64,000 bases of DNA from Leptospira bourretii. Lineage in GTDB: Bacteria; Spirochaetota; Leptospiria; Leptospirales; Leptospiraceae. Within the stretch, counting starts at the first letter, position 1; each line of letters begins with the position of its first letter. Below the pieces are notes generated by a model that worked only from the letters and a program-made list of their open reading frames with translations, did no database searches and had not been told where the DNA came from. Where the stretch lies: assembly GCF_004770145.1 (NCBI RefSeq), contig NZ_RQFW01000022.1:192956-256955 (forward strand). The letters run 5' to 3'. A program made the position numbers and the translations under genes. This document shows positions 44,536 through 54,425 of the stretch, in pieces.

Positions 44536-45663
44536 ATGAAAATAGGCGTAATCAAAGAACCATCTTATGAAAACCGAGTGGCAATCACTCCGGATGTAGT
44601 TGACCCACTTAAAAAGTTAGGTTTCAGTGTTTCCGTTGAAACAACTGCAGGGGACAATGCTTTTTTCTCCGACCAAGATTATAAAGATGTTGGCGCAACT
44701 GTAGAATCAAGAGATACAATCCTATCTGGATCAGACATTGTTGTTTCAATCCATACATTGGATGAGGCCAGTGCCAAAAAAATTGGAAAAGATAAAATCT
44801 ATATTGCAACACTCTCTCCACTTGCTTTCCCTAAAAAAGTAAAAGAAATTGCAAATGCGTCTTTCAAAATTTTCTCGATGGACACCATCCCGCGAATCAC
44901 TCGTGCGCAATCAATGGATGTTCTTAGTAGTCAGGCAACAGTTTCTGGTTACAAAGCAGTTTTACTTGCTGCTTCCAACTATAGCCGTTTTTTCCCAATG
45001 TTAACGACTGCTGCAGGAACCATCACTCCCGCAAGAGTTCTGATTCTCGGAGCAGGTGTTGCGGGACTCCAAGCCATTGCTACTTCTCGCCGACTAGGAG
45101 CAGTGGTGGATGTATTTGATACAAGACCAGAAGTGAAAGAACAGTGTATGTCACTTGGTGCAAAATTTGTGGAAGTAGAAGGAGCAGCCGATGCTTCGAA
45201 TACTGGTGGTTATGCGGTGGAACAATCAGAGGATTACCAACGTCGCCAAAAAGAAGCCATTGCAAAGTATGCTGAGAAAGCAGATATCATTATCACAACA
45301 GCTCTCATTCCAGGGAGAAAAGCTCCTCTACTCATCACAAAAGATATGGTAGATAAAATGAGACAAGGTTCTGTGATTGTCGACTTAGCCGCTGTAAATG
45401 GTGGTAACTGTGAAGTAACTGAAAACGATAAAACAATTGTTTATAAAGGCGTTACAGTCATTGGAAATTCCAACCTTCAAAGTACACAACCAATGGACGC
45501 AAGTAAAATGTATGCGAAGAACATGGTGAACTTCCTAAAACTTTTTGTGAATAAAGAAAAACAATTCAACATCAACTTAGAAGACGAAATCATCAATGCA
45601 TGTATGATTGCTGAAAATGGGGTGATTCGTCACAAACCGACACTTGCACTTCTCGGAGAATAA
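44536..45663 (+). CDS. pntAA: NAD(P) transhydrogenase subunit alpha part 1 (PntAA)
   Basis: This is the soluble NAD(H)-binding component of proton-translocating transhydrogenase, which makes NADPH. MKIGVIKEPSYENRVAITP and the AlaDh/PNT N- and C-domains are clear: LTTAAGTITPARVLILGAGVAGLQAIATSRRLGAVV holds the nucleotide fold, and the mobile-loop region SEDYQRRQKEAIAKY follows. Length (375) matches the split PntAA type with no membrane part. No pntAB or pntB follows: the next gene is convergent. A solo alanine-dehydrogenase-like role is less likely given RxxRPEVKEQ-type residues (FDTRPEVKEQ), but the partner genes must be elsewhere. Confidence 0.9.
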   Translation: MKIGVIKEPSYENRVAITPDVVDPLKKLGFSVSVETTAGDNAFFSDQDYKDVGATVESRDTILSGSDIVVSIHTLDEASAKKIGKDKIYIATLSPLAFPKKVKEIANASFKIFSMDTIPRITRAQSMDVLSSQATVSGYKAVLLAASNYSRFFPMLTTAAGTITPARVLILGAGVAGLQAIATSRRLGAVVDVFDTRPEVKEQCMSLGAKFVEVEGAADASNTGGYAVEQSEDYQRRQKEAIAKYAEKADIIITTALIPGRKAPLLITKDMVDKMRQGSVIVDLAAVNGGNCEVTENDKTIVYKGVTVIGNSNLQSTQPMDASKMYAKNMVNFLKLFVNKEKQFNINLEDEIINACMIAENGVIRHKPTLALLGE

Positions 45664-45685
45664 CTCCGAGAGATTTGAGATTGTA

Positions 45686-45725
45686 GGAAAGATTAGACTT
45701 TTACTTTTAGGATTCTAATCTTTCC
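45686..45725. terminator. 12-bp perfect inverted repeat between convergent genes
   Basis: GGAAAGATTAGA (45686-45697) and TCTAATCTTTCC (45714-45725) pair perfectly with a 16-nt loop. The repeat fills the gap between the pntAA and acyltransferase stops and probably terminates both transcripts. Confidence 0.65.
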
Positions 45726-45726
45726 A

Positions 45727-46635
45727 TTACTGGTTGTTTTCGATGGTTTGCGGTTGGGTTCTCCAACGACGGTGCACCCAAAAGTACTGCTCCGGAAACA
45801 ACTTCACTTCTTCTTCCAAAGTTTTTGTCCAAAGTTCGGTATAATGCCGAATCACATCGTCTTTGGAAGGGTAGAGTTTTTTATCGACAAAACCCAAATC
45901 CTTAACTCGAACAATTACTTTTCCACCTTCACCAGCTAACACAGAATAGTATAACATTTTTGCACCGGTTAAGTAAGCCATCAGTGCGGGACCAACAAAA
46001 GTAGAAGCTTGTCTGTTCATAAAAGGAACAAAGATTCCTGCCTTACCGGCATTTTGGTCGGCACCAAAGCCAATCCAATAGCCTTGTTTGAGAAGTTTAA
46101 TCACTTGTGTGGATTCTTGCACTGGGACAAGGACTACCCCATTTTTAGAACGCATTCGACGAAGTAACTGGTCAACAAAGGGATTTCTAACTTTTTTGTA
46201 AATTCCCCCGCCCTTCATTCTGATTCCTAAAAACTGCACTAAAATTTCCCAAGTACCAAAGTGACCTGAAATCAAAATCACTCCTACTCCTTGTTTTTTA
46301 GTTTCTTCTTCAATTTGTAAACTTTCAGAATCGATAACTAAGTTTTCGTCCAACCACTTTCTTGTCATCCGAGGCGCCCAAAGTGTATGTGCAAGAAGGA
46401 TACCCAAATGACGATAATGAGCCTTTACTAAATTTTGGATTTGTTCTTCTGTATAAGCCGGAAAGGCAAAACGTATGTTATCGGCAGCAACCTTTCTATG
46501 TTTTTTATCAAGAGGATAAATAAGTTTGGTTAAAAATATTCCATACGCCAAACACCATTTATACGGAAGAACTTTAAATGGAAAATAAAACAAATAAACA
46601 ATTAAAAACGAAATGAAATATCCAATATGTTTCAT
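45727..46635 (-). CDS. Lipid A biosynthesis acyltransferase (LpxL/HtrB family)
   Basis: It adds a secondary acyl chain to lipid A at the inner membrane. There is an N-terminal helix ([19 protein letters not shown]), the catalytic H-x4-E in ISGHFGTWE, the [12 protein letters not shown] block, and [25 protein letters not shown] 46635 is chosen because it forms an ATGA overlap with the PAP2 stop; an upstream frame from 46710 would run through the PAP2 gene. Length 302 is normal. It is the last gene of the PilZ-hisS-PAP2-lpxL operon. Confidence 0.9.
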   Translation of the reverse strand: MKHIGYFISFLIVYLFYFPFKVLPYKWCLAYGIFLTKLIYPLDKKHRKVAADNIRFAFPAYTEEQIQNLVKAHYRHLGILLAHTLWAPRMTRKWLDENLVIDSESLQIEEETKKQGVGVILISGHFGTWEILVQFLGIRMKGGGIYKKVRNPFVDQLLRRMRSKNGVVLVPVQESTQVIKLLKQGYWIGFGADQNAGKAGIFVPFMNRQASTFVGPALMAYLTGAKMLYYSVLAGEGGKVIVRVKDLGFVDKKLYPSKDDVIRHYTELWTKTLEEEVKLFPEQYFWVHRRWRTQPQTIENNQ

Positions 46636-47165
46636 AAAGTTACAAAATAAGGCCAAAGATAATAGTGAACTAAAACTGCCAAGAGTCCAATTCCAAAACC
46701 AATGATCCACCCTCCCACGATATCACTCACAAAATGATGTAGGGTTAAAAGTCTACCTACACCTGCAAACAAACTGAAGAAAAAGAAATAAGGGGTTTCG
46801 TGAAATGCAAAAACCAATATAGTCGATACCACAATGGAATTGGCACTATGAGCCGAGGGAAAAGAATGTTTCATATCTGGATTGGAATCCACTTTTCCCA
46901 TAACACTGACTAGGGGACGTTTTCTAGCGAAATATTTTTTTAAAACAAGAACCAAACGATCTGTAAGATACGTAAATACTAATACAAATGGTAAACTTAT
47001 ATACGTTGGTTTGTATAGTTCACTTAAAAACATAAGTGGCAACAAAACAAGAGCAAACATTTCTCCACGGTTGACACGAGACAATATCCAACTCATACGT
47101 GGATGGTGGAGATTTTTCTGAATCCAAGTCGAAAATTTTAAATCAATGGCAGAAATCAAATTCAT
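46632..47165 (-). CDS. PAP2-family membrane phosphatase (second copy)
   Basis: A 177-residue, five-to-six-helix PAP2 protein. KKYFARKRP (K-x5-RP), FPSAHS and [12 protein letters not shown] (R-x5-H-x3-D) give the complete catalytic signature. It overlaps hisS by 4 bp upstream and the lipid A acyltransferase by 4 bp downstream. That context suggests a lipid A or isoprenoid pyrophosphate phosphatase; substrate not shown. Confidence 0.88.
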   Translation of the reverse strand: MNLISAIDLKFSTWIQKNLHHPRMSWILSRVNRGEMFALVLLPLMFLSELYKPTYISLPFVLVFTYLTDRLVLVLKKYFARKRPLVSVMGKVDSNPDMKHSFPSAHSANSIVVSTILVFAFHETPYFFFFSLFAGVGRLLTLHHFVSDIVGGWIIGFGIGLLAVLVHYYLWPYFVTL

Positions 47166-48475
47166 TTAGAAAGCTCTTCTTTTATCTTTTGAAGCGCTTC
47201 AGCAAAAGAGGAAGTCCATTGGTTCCTTGTAGCCATATCTTTTAATGTGACTGTACCCGCTTTGATTTCGTCTTCGCCTCGAAGTAAAATCCAACGGTAC
47301 CCTTTTTTTTCTGCATAGGAAAGTTGTTTTCCCATTTTTTGAGAAAGTAAAGACACTTCGACAGCAATCTTTTCTTTTCGAAGTTCCCGTGCGAAGTTAT
47401 GATTTTCTGCAAAAGAAGATTCATCTAAAAGAGGAATATAAACAGTGGAATCATTGGCAAAATTCGGTAACAAATCATGTGCAGTCAAAAAATTCTGAAG
47501 AGTTACATCACCCAAACCAAATCCTATTCCCGACAGCTCTTCATTAGAAAATAATCCAATTAAGTTGTCATATCTTCCACCACCGTATAACGAACGTTTA
47601 TTCTGTGGAGATGTATCAAAAATTTCAAAAATAAAACCCGTATAATAATCAAAACCTCTTACCACCGAAGGATCGAAATATACAATATCATCTAATCCAA
47701 TGGTTTTTAAGTCCTCAAACAAAGTTTGAATTATGTTTCTTGTTTCTTCTTTGATTCCAGGAATTTGACCAAGCGTTGCAGTAGTGGCAGCAAGAAACAA
47801 GTTTATCTTTGAAACTGCGGTTGGATCATTCGGAATTGTTTTCGAAACAAGAGCTACGTATTCATCTTCCGTAATTTTATTTTTTTTATCTAAAATTTTG
47901 GAAACTTCATGAGCCTGATTTGGGCTCACCTTCAAACCGTCTAACAAAAATTCGTCGAGGAGTGATCTATGAGAAATTGTTACTTTAAAACTATTTCTTT
48001 TGGCACCAAACGCAAAAAGAATATCACATGCTAAGGATAAAATTTCTAACTCAGCTCTCTGGCTTGTCACGCCAAACATGTCCACATTCAATTGCCAATG
48101 TTCCCTGAGACGACCATGGCCTGGCTGTTCGTATCTCCATAAATTTGGAATAGAAAACCAGCGAATGGGACGAGGAAGGTCTCTCAGTTTTTTTGCCACC
48201 ATTCTCGCAACAGTCGGTGTCATTTCAGGTCGGATCGCAACCTCACGATCCCCCTTATCAATAAAATTATAAATCTGTTTTCCTACAATTTCTTCCCCGG
48301 TTTTGGCTCTATACAAATCCAAGGATTCCACCATGGGGCCATCGTATTCTTCATAACCGTAGGATCTGGCGACATCTTTCATCACCGAAAATAAATAGTT
48401 TCGAAGGCGCATATCTTCAGGATAAAAATCCCGAGTGCCCTTATAGTTTTCTGTTGTTAGTTTTTGTTCTTTCAA
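47162..48475 (-). CDS. hisS: Histidyl-tRNA synthetase
   Basis: A class II aminoacyl-tRNA synthetase charging tRNA-His. It starts with the motif region GTRDFYPEDM, contains motif 2 (FSIPNLWRYEQPGHGRLREHWQLNVD), the two histidine-A blocks (GFDYYTGFIFEIF; RSLYGGGRYDNLIG) and motif 3 (GIGFGLGDVT). The anticodon-binding domain is C-terminal (VYIPLLDESSFAEN onward). Length 437 is normal. It shares a 4-bp overlap with the PAP2 gene. Confidence 0.97.
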   Translation of the reverse strand: MKEQKLTTENYKGTRDFYPEDMRLRNYLFSVMKDVARSYGYEEYDGPMVESLDLYRAKTGEEIVGKQIYNFIDKGDREVAIRPEMTPTVARMVAKKLRDLPRPIRWFSIPNLWRYEQPGHGRLREHWQLNVDMFGVTSQRAELEILSLACDILFAFGAKRNSFKVTISHRSLLDEFLLDGLKVSPNQAHEVSKILDKKNKITEDEYVALVSKTIPNDPTAVSKINLFLAATTATLGQIPGIKEETRNIIQTLFEDLKTIGLDDIVYFDPSVVRGFDYYTGFIFEIFDTSPQNKRSLYGGGRYDNLIGLFSNEELSGIGFGLGDVTLQNFLTAHDLLPNFANDSTVYIPLLDESSFAENHNFARELRKEKIAVEVSLLSQKMGKQLSYAEKKGYRWILLRGEDEIKAGTVTLKDMATRNQWTSSFAEALQKIKEELSK

Positions 48476-48502
48476 TTTTGGCCCCTATTGAACCTGCGAA
48501 GT

Positions 48503-49627
48503 TTAGCCAAAAAAATCAATGAGACTATGGTAAATCTCTTTGGCTTTTTTATCTCCGCTGACACCTGTGATCCGTCCACCCAATCGATAAAAATCATTCA
48601 CCTCTTCTAAGTGGCGTAACTCTAATGCCATTCGAATGGGTGCCTGTAATTTAAAATTGATATCCAGGGTAAATGTTGGTTTCACTTTCAGTGCTTTGAT
48701 AATTTCCATATCATTAACTTCCAGGGCGACTCCACCTCTGGAAACGTTGAGTACGTTTTGTTTTACATCAAGAATATGGGTATTTGAGTCCATGATTCTT
48801 TCTTGAAACGTACGTTCAACCTCTTTAAACAAATCCAAAACTTCACCAGGGATTCCCGGTCTTTCTGTTTCGAGGGAAAGATATGCAAAAAAATGCATAT
48901 CTTTCATTTGTATGAATAGAGGATAATAAATAAAAGAACCGATTTTTTTCTTTTTGTATTCTTGGACTTTGTCATCCAATAAAAATTCGTCTTCAAATGT
49001 TTTTTTAGGATCAAATACATCTGGAGAAGGAAATGATTCAAAATTTTCCGTATCCAAAATAAAAATTGGTTTTTTATGTTCTTTCATCAAATCAATTTCA
49101 TCACTGTGAATTGATACGGAAAGAAAAACAACTTTTGACTGCGGATAATTCTTTAGAACCGTTCTTTGGATGTCCGAAAGAATTACCTGAGAACTAACGC
49201 CGGTTAGTTTTGAAAAATCAATATTAGTTTTTGCAACTAAAAAGTTTGAAGCAACAACGTTCCCTCGAACCTTTTCATTTCTAGGATCTTGTCTTGTTGC
49301 ATAGGTTTGTCTACGATCTATAATTTTACCAAGAAGTAAGTTATCTTTTTGGTTGATCAGTTCATAATCCACTTCGACGTGAAAACTAGGTGTTGCTTGA
49401 ACTGTAAAAATTGTTTCGATGAGTTCAGGGATTGTCTCCAATTCCCAAATGTGCGCTCCATCAGGACGTTCTCCTTTGAACCGGACCCGGATGGGAGTGT
49501 CGTATCCTTTTAGAAACAATCCATTTCCACCCATCATTTGTTTGAAAAATTCAGGTAAAGTTTGCACCGCCTCTAACGGGAGGTATTCTCTATCTTGGTC
49601 GAAATGAATTTTTATACGGTTGATCAT
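48503..49627 (-). CDS. Cytoplasmic PilZ-like domain protein, leptospiral type
   Basis: A 374-residue soluble protein. The middle has a YATRQDPRNEKVRGNVVASNFLV stretch (two Arg spaced as in PilZ RxxxR), and the C-terminus a PilZ-like barrel (VLNVSRGGVALEVNDM with the D/N-x-S-x-x-G element, ending LGGRITGVSG). c-di-GMP binding is plausible but unproven. Its layout matches the protein at 32863-34035. Between hisS (27 bp downstream) and the OmpA gene (2 bp upstream). Confidence 0.72.
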   Translation of the reverse strand: MINRIKIHFDQDREYLPLEAVQTLPEFFKQMMGGNGLFLKGYDTPIRVRFKGERPDGAHIWELETIPELIETIFTVQATPSFHVEVDYELINQKDNLLLGKIIDRRQTYATRQDPRNEKVRGNVVASNFLVAKTNIDFSKLTGVSSQVILSDIQRTVLKNYPQSKVVFLSVSIHSDEIDLMKEHKKPIFILDTENFESFPSPDVFDPKKTFEDEFLLDDKVQEYKKKKIGSFIYYPLFIQMKDMHFFAYLSLETERPGIPGEVLDLFKEVERTFQERIMDSNTHILDVKQNVLNVSRGGVALEVNDMEIIKALKVKPTFTLDINFKLQAPIRMALELRHLEEVNDFYRLGGRITGVSGDKKAKEIYHSLIDFFG

Positions 49628-49629
49628 AA

Positions 49630-51642
49630 CTAGTCTATTTTTTTGAAATTCACACGCCTATTTCGTGAACGTCCCTCTTCCGTTTCGTTTTCTGAGATTG
49701 GCTGCGAATAATGGTAAGCTTGTACCTTCATTCGTTCCTTTGGAACACCTTTCAATCTCAAATACTGATACACAGAAAGAGCTCTATCTTCACTCAAACT
49801 GATATTGTATTCCTTATTCCCTATATTATCAGTATGTCCACCAATTTCAACTTTTTCATTCTTATGTTGGATGAGGAAGTCAGCAAAAAGATCCAATTTT
49901 TTCTTATCTTCATCGCTCAATGTTCGTTCGTTGAACGGGAAATAAATAATTGTATTGTACAAACTGTCAAAGTCATTTAAATTTCTGAGGTAAAGGACAG
50001 TTTCTTTCCCTTCCATAGTTAGAATTTTATCTTTTGCAAATAAGAAGGTTTCTTCTTTAAATCCTTTTGCTCTCACCAAAATCTCAAAATCCATCGTAGG
50101 AGATTTTTCTAATTCGAAACGACTGTCTTTAGATTCTAAAGATTTTCCTTTTCGAGTGAGATCATCGAAATAATGACAAATCGCATTGGGAATGACTAGG
50201 TCGGTTTTTTTGTCTTTCACCACAAACCGAATCCCTTGGATGGTTTTATCAGGCCGTTCGTCTTTGGTAGGACGAATGGGTTGTAAGATGATCTGAGAAT
50301 ATTGTTCTTTGTCCTTTCCTACATTTCCCCTTAAATCCAAAAGCAGTTCTGTCGGATGGAATCCTGGTGAAGAAACTTCCACACGATAAAGTTTTCCGGT
50401 TTTGATAGTCGTTCTAAAATTCTCTGCATCGGCAAGAGAAAGATCTCCTCCAATTCGTTTGGAAGTAATCACTTGAATGGGTCTTATATCATCATAAATT
50501 TTTAATGTGGAATCAAGACCGATCATAATCGCTTCGGAACCATCTAAAACAAGACCACGAAAAACAAATTCATAAGTACGGCGTAGATCTTCGGGAACCA
50601 TTGTCCTGTAGATATCAAACTGGCCTTCACCACCAGGGCGGTTCGAAGAAAAATAAAACCATAAATCATCAAAGGTAACTGAGATTCCTTCGTTATCACT
50701 CTCTTCCCAAAGACTGTAAGTAGAATAATCAGCAGGAGTATCAAATGGAAATCCCGTGGATTCGCCTGACAACTGTACCTTGGTATTAAATGGAGATCCT
50801 AATAAAACTGGAGTCTCAAAACTATTTTGTGATTCATTGTATTCACTATAATAAAAACTAAACTTACGATTCTTATCATCTCGATTAGAACTAAAATATA
50901 ATCTCAACCCATCCCAATGAAAGTTAGGACTAATTTCATCATCCTTGGAGTTAATCGACATACCAACAGAAATTGGTTTTTGCCAAACTCCGTCTCTACA
51001 TTTGATCTTTGGTTTGTCCGGATTAATTTCCTTTGACTGGGTAATCGGTTCTCGTTTGGAGATCCAAAGATCAAAACCTCCCATTCCTCCTGGTCGATTG
51101 GAGGAAAAGACCATTGAACAACCATCAGGCGAAATCGCAGGCATTTTATCTTCAAAATGAGAGTTGATTTCGCTAACATGAATCGGAATCGACCAGAGAC
51201 CAGTCCTTGGATTAATTTTGGTATAATAAATATTTAAACCATCATATCCTTCCCGATTCTTTTTTGGATCTGCCTGAGTTTTATCCCGAACAGAAGTAAA
51301 ATAAAGTTCGTAAGGTTTTTCCTCTTCATCGAAAAGGATCGAAAACATCCCTTCAAAATTTGTTGTGTTCAGTTCTCGAAAATTCTTTGGAGGAGACCAA
51401 ACCGGTAATTTCATCCGGTCAGGAAAACTTAAGTTCTCTGAAATCCAAATATCCATTCCACCCTCACCTCCGGGTCGGTTGGATTGAAAAACAAGATACC
51501 TTCCCGTAGGAGAAATGATGGGGTTGTACTCTACATTTTGGGTATTGAGTGGCTGGTAGAACCTTACATCCTTCACCTTCGGTAAAGGCTGCGCCAGGAT
51601 TGGGAGTGCCGAAATGATTAAGGAAATAAGGAATTTTTTCAT
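49630..51642 (-). CDS. OmpA-family protein with WD40-like (PD40) repeats
   Basis: A signal peptide MKKFLISLIISALPILAQP precedes three or more Tol/PD40-type beta-propeller repeats, each with an (I/F)SPDG-and-SSNRPGGxGGxDxW signature. A middle region of about 250 residues is beta-rich, and the C-terminal OmpA/Pal domain (about 560-670) has GHTDNIGNKEYNISLSEDRA and GRSRNRRVNF for peptidoglycan binding. It should anchor the outer membrane to the wall. Same-strand operon with the PilZ-like gene (2-bp gap). Confidence 0.9.
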   Translation of the reverse strand: MKKFLISLIISALPILAQPLPKVKDVRFYQPLNTQNVEYNPIISPTGRYLVFQSNRPGGEGGMDIWISENLSFPDRMKLPVWSPPKNFRELNTTNFEGMFSILFDEEEKPYELYFTSVRDKTQADPKKNREGYDGLNIYYTKINPRTGLWSIPIHVSEINSHFEDKMPAISPDGCSMVFSSNRPGGMGGFDLWISKREPITQSKEINPDKPKIKCRDGVWQKPISVGMSINSKDDEISPNFHWDGLRLYFSSNRDDKNRKFSFYYSEYNESQNSFETPVLLGSPFNTKVQLSGESTGFPFDTPADYSTYSLWEESDNEGISVTFDDLWFYFSSNRPGGEGQFDIYRTMVPEDLRRTYEFVFRGLVLDGSEAIMIGLDSTLKIYDDIRPIQVITSKRIGGDLSLADAENFRTTIKTGKLYRVEVSSPGFHPTELLLDLRGNVGKDKEQYSQIILQPIRPTKDERPDKTIQGIRFVVKDKKTDLVIPNAICHYFDDLTRKGKSLESKDSRFELEKSPTMDFEILVRAKGFKEETFLFAKDKILTMEGKETVLYLRNLNDFDSLYNTIIYFPFNERTLSDEDKKKLDLFADFLIQHKNEKVEIGGHTDNIGNKEYNISLSEDRALSVYQYLRLKGVPKERMKVQAYHYSQPISENETEEGRSRNRRVNFKKID

Positions 51643-51736
51643 CTGCCGTCTCTCCTATGTATCGACCAAATGGAAATTTCTGCCAAGGGAAAAATAAGGC
51701 TTTTAGGGGTGAGTTTACCGATAAACCTTTTCATTC

Positions 51737-52552
51737 ATGGTCGAAATCTTCGGAATCTTAAACATTACCACAGACTCCTTTAGCGATGGGGGGAAATTTT
51801 TAAACCCTGATGATGCGATCAACCAAGGGAACAAACTCCTTCAAGAAGGGGCCGATTGGCTGGATGTATCAGGCCAATCATCAAACATCAATGCGAATTT
51901 AGTCTCTGAAGAAGAGGAATGGAAACGAGTGGAACCTGTCATTAGATATTTTGTTCCCAAAGGTGTTCGAATCAGCCTAGACAGTTTTCGTCCTGAGGTA
52001 CAAAGAAAGGGAATTGAGGCAGGAGTACGTTGTCTTAATGATATCACTGGATTTACCTATGATGGTGATCGCAGTTTTTTTAGTTCTTATATTAAAAAAT
52101 ACCCAGAGCTCATATTCATCATCATGCATTCGCATAACAAAAATATTGCGAAATTTAAATCAGATTTAAGTCCAGAAATTGTAATCAAAAAGATCCAAGT
52201 TTTTTTTAGGGACCGTCGCTCCGAACTGATATCAATGGGGATTCCAGAAACCGCCCTACTTTATGATCCAGGTATGGGTTTTTTTCTAAGTGAAAATCCA
52301 ATGGTTTCTTTTCGAGTTTTACAAGAATTAGAAATTCTTAAATTGGAATTCCCTCAACTTATGTTAGGTGTATCAAGGAAATCGTTTTTAGGAAACATAC
52401 TCGGAAATTTGCCGACAGCAGATAGAGAATTTGTTACCTTAGCCTGCGAACTTCATCTATTAAAAAATAAAATTCCTTTTATTAGGACGCATAACGTACT
52501 CAAATTGAGACAGGCGGAAAAAATTTGGAATTTATGTCAAGCAAATGAGTGA
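51737..52552 (+). CDS. folP: Dihydropteroate synthase with altered pABA/sulfonamide loop
   Basis: It joins pterin pyrophosphate and p-aminobenzoate in folate synthesis. GILNITTDSFSDGG, LDSFRPEV (pterin-binding D82), NDIT (N101), YDPGMGF (Asp), GVSRKSFLG (Lys) and RTHNV (Arg) keep the pterin pocket. But loop 2, normally D-x-G-G-E-S-T-R-P-G, reads DVSGQSSNINA: the Thr, Arg and Pro that contact substrate and sulfonamides are absent. The post-Asp K of GFGK is also lost. It could be the sole, naturally sulfonamide-tolerant enzyme or a diverged paralogue. Divergent from the OmpA gene. Confidence 0.82.
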   Translation: MVEIFGILNITTDSFSDGGKFLNPDDAINQGNKLLQEGADWLDVSGQSSNINANLVSEEEEWKRVEPVIRYFVPKGVRISLDSFRPEVQRKGIEAGVRCLNDITGFTYDGDRSFFSSYIKKYPELIFIIMHSHNKNIAKFKSDLSPEIVIKKIQVFFRDRRSELISMGIPETALLYDPGMGFFLSENPMVSFRVLQELEILKLEFPQLMLGVSRKSFLGNILGNLPTADREFVTLACELHLLKNKIPFIRTHNVLKLRQAEKIWNLCQANE

Positions 52553-52583
52553 TTTCCTAACAAGTCAAGATTGATTATGATTG

Positions 52584-53507
52584 TTAACTTCTACCCGAAC
52601 GAACAGCCTTTCTGATATCTTTTCCCTCTTTAGAGAGAGTTGGGAAAAAAACTGATTCAGGAACAGAGTAGCCCTTTTCAACCGCCTTACGATAGTAAGG
52701 CAAAAGATTGTCCCATTTGGGATTGTCCTTCAATACAAATAAGGTATCACGCCAAACTTCTAAAAAACTAATTTGAGTTTTTTCGCTAGCTGTTGCTGAT
52801 TCTGCCCATTTCAGGGCTTCTTCATAACGCCCTAATTCATAATTTGCTTTGGTAAAATAAAAATGGAATTCCTTATTTTTTTTAGCAGCCACTTCCAAAG
52901 ACTTTGCGTAATCGAGCAAACTATACCAATTATTTTTTTGTACTTGAATATCTGCCATTCCATACAAGGCGTTCTCATGAAATGGAACTACTTCTAAAAT
53001 TTGATTAAAATAACCTTCCGCATAAGAATAGTTACCTGTTTGCAAATAGTAATTTGCCAACTCTTCATAGGAATACAATTCCCATCCTTTCACTCGAGAA
53101 AGTGCATCCAATAAGACCACTCGTTCATCCGTTCGCAATCGAAGGTCCAATTCTTTTAAAATATTGGTATATGTGACTGAAGAGCGCGATGGGGCTTCTT
53201 TTGCAATTTTTTGTTTCAGGGTTTCGTATTCATCCAACAAAAAATAAAACCTTAGTCGGTTCAAGTGGACAATAATTTCATTCGGATTGGTTTGAATGCA
53301 TTTATCCCAAACAACTTCTGCTTGGTCCAACTGAATGGTTTTTGACAATCGGATACCTTCTGCATTGCATTCGGCGGCAGCAGAACCCGAAAGTTCCAAA
53401 AACAAAGTATCGGATTCTAATTCATCTTGTTTTGCTATGGGATAACGACATCCCCATAAAATCAAAGTATGACAAAGGAGTAGAATGTAAAAAATGCAAA
53501 ATCTCAA
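52584..53507 (-). CDS. TPR-containing lipoprotein
   Basis: MRFCIFYILLLCHTLILWGC ends in a lipobox (C20). The mature protein carries tetratricopeptide-like helix pairs (AEGYFNQILEVVPFHENALYGMADI; RYEEALKWAESATAS). These scaffold protein-protein contacts at a membrane face. It starts 1 bp after the other TPR gene upstream, so they are one operon. Confidence 0.82.
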   Translation of the reverse strand: MRFCIFYILLLCHTLILWGCRYPIAKQDELESDTLFLELSGSAAAECNAEGIRLSKTIQLDQAEVVWDKCIQTNPNEIIVHLNRLRFYFLLDEYETLKQKIAKEAPSRSSVTYTNILKELDLRLRTDERVVLLDALSRVKGWELYSYEELANYYLQTGNYSYAEGYFNQILEVVPFHENALYGMADIQVQKNNWYSLLDYAKSLEVAAKKNKEFHFYFTKANYELGRYEEALKWAESATASEKTQISFLEVWRDTLFVLKDNPKWDNLLPYYRKAVEKGYSVPESVFFPTLSKEGKDIRKAVRSGRS

Positions 53508-53508
53508 T

Positions 53509-54414
53509 CTAAGGTAACCTATCTGGTTCTGTCTTTTCCCTCATCTTTTGAGCAAATACTAAATATTGCATCGCTTTTTCAGGGTTTCCATTGAAAAGAT
53601 ACAACAAACTCAAATCCAAAGCTTCCTGTGCATCTGGAGGAGAGAACTCTTCTGGGTTCTCTTTCGAAAGTTCCAGTTTGGTTTGAAATTCCTTTAACTT
53701 CAATTTTGCTTTGGATTGGATTCGAACTAAACTTTCGTGAACCACTTCATCTTCTTCCTTCCAAGCAGCTTGCAAACTTTCATTAAAATTTGTGAATCCC
53801 ACATCCTCTTTTACCATAGTTGAAAGCAAAGTAGCAGATGCTTTATAATTTCCCTGTTTTGCAAGAATTTCTGATTGGATGATTTTTAACTGAGCATTTC
53901 CCGGATACAAAATCAAATAACGTTCAATCATCTTTAAACTTTCTGGAAAACGATTCCTTTCGTAATAAAACATCGCAAGCCCTCCTAAAGCTGATTTATG
54001 GTTTGGTTCGATTTTAATTACATTATTTAGATATACTTCGGTTTTCTCATCATTGCCTAACTTCTGATAGGCTTGAGCGAGTAATAGATGCGCTGAAATA
54101 AACTTTTTTTCAAAGGTTAATGTTTGTTTCAGAAAACTAATCGCCTTTTCTGTTTCTTCATGTTTATAAAGTGAAACAGCCAAGTTATAACAATTTTTAA
54201 CGTTTGCATGGAGTTTATAAGCTTTTGAAAACAAAGGAATGGCTTCTGCGTGTTTTCCTTGTTTTGCATAAACCACACCCAAATTTTGCAATGCCAAATG
54301 GTAATTGGGATCTTTTTCGAGCAAAAGTTTGTATTGTGATTCGGCACGATCCCATTCCCCGTTTCGTTCCAAACGGACGGCCTCATTGAATAAAGCTTGG
54401 ATTTCTTGTGCCAT
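53509..54414 (-). CDS. Cytoplasmic TPR-repeat protein
   Basis: A 301-residue protein with about five TPR units from the start (AVRLERNGEWDRAESQYKLLLEKDPNYHLALQNLG; AVVYAKQGKHAEAIPLFSKAY), each with the W/G/Y/A/P TPR consensus. No signal peptide. A 17-bp palindrome sits 12 bp before its start. Partner unknown; it precedes the TPR lipoprotein with a 1-bp gap. Confidence 0.82.
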   Translation of the reverse strand: MAQEIQALFNEAVRLERNGEWDRAESQYKLLLEKDPNYHLALQNLGVVYAKQGKHAEAIPLFSKAYKLHANVKNCYNLAVSLYKHEETEKAISFLKQTLTFEKKFISAHLLLAQAYQKLGNDEKTEVYLNNVIKIEPNHKSALGGLAMFYYERNRFPESLKMIERYLILYPGNAQLKIIQSEILAKQGNYKASATLLSTMVKEDVGFTNFNESLQAAWKEEDEVVHESLVRIQSKAKLKLKEFQTKLELSKENPEEFSPPDAQEALDLSLLYLFNGNPEKAMQYLVFAQKMREKTEPDRLP

Positions 54415-54425
54415 ACAGACCGATT

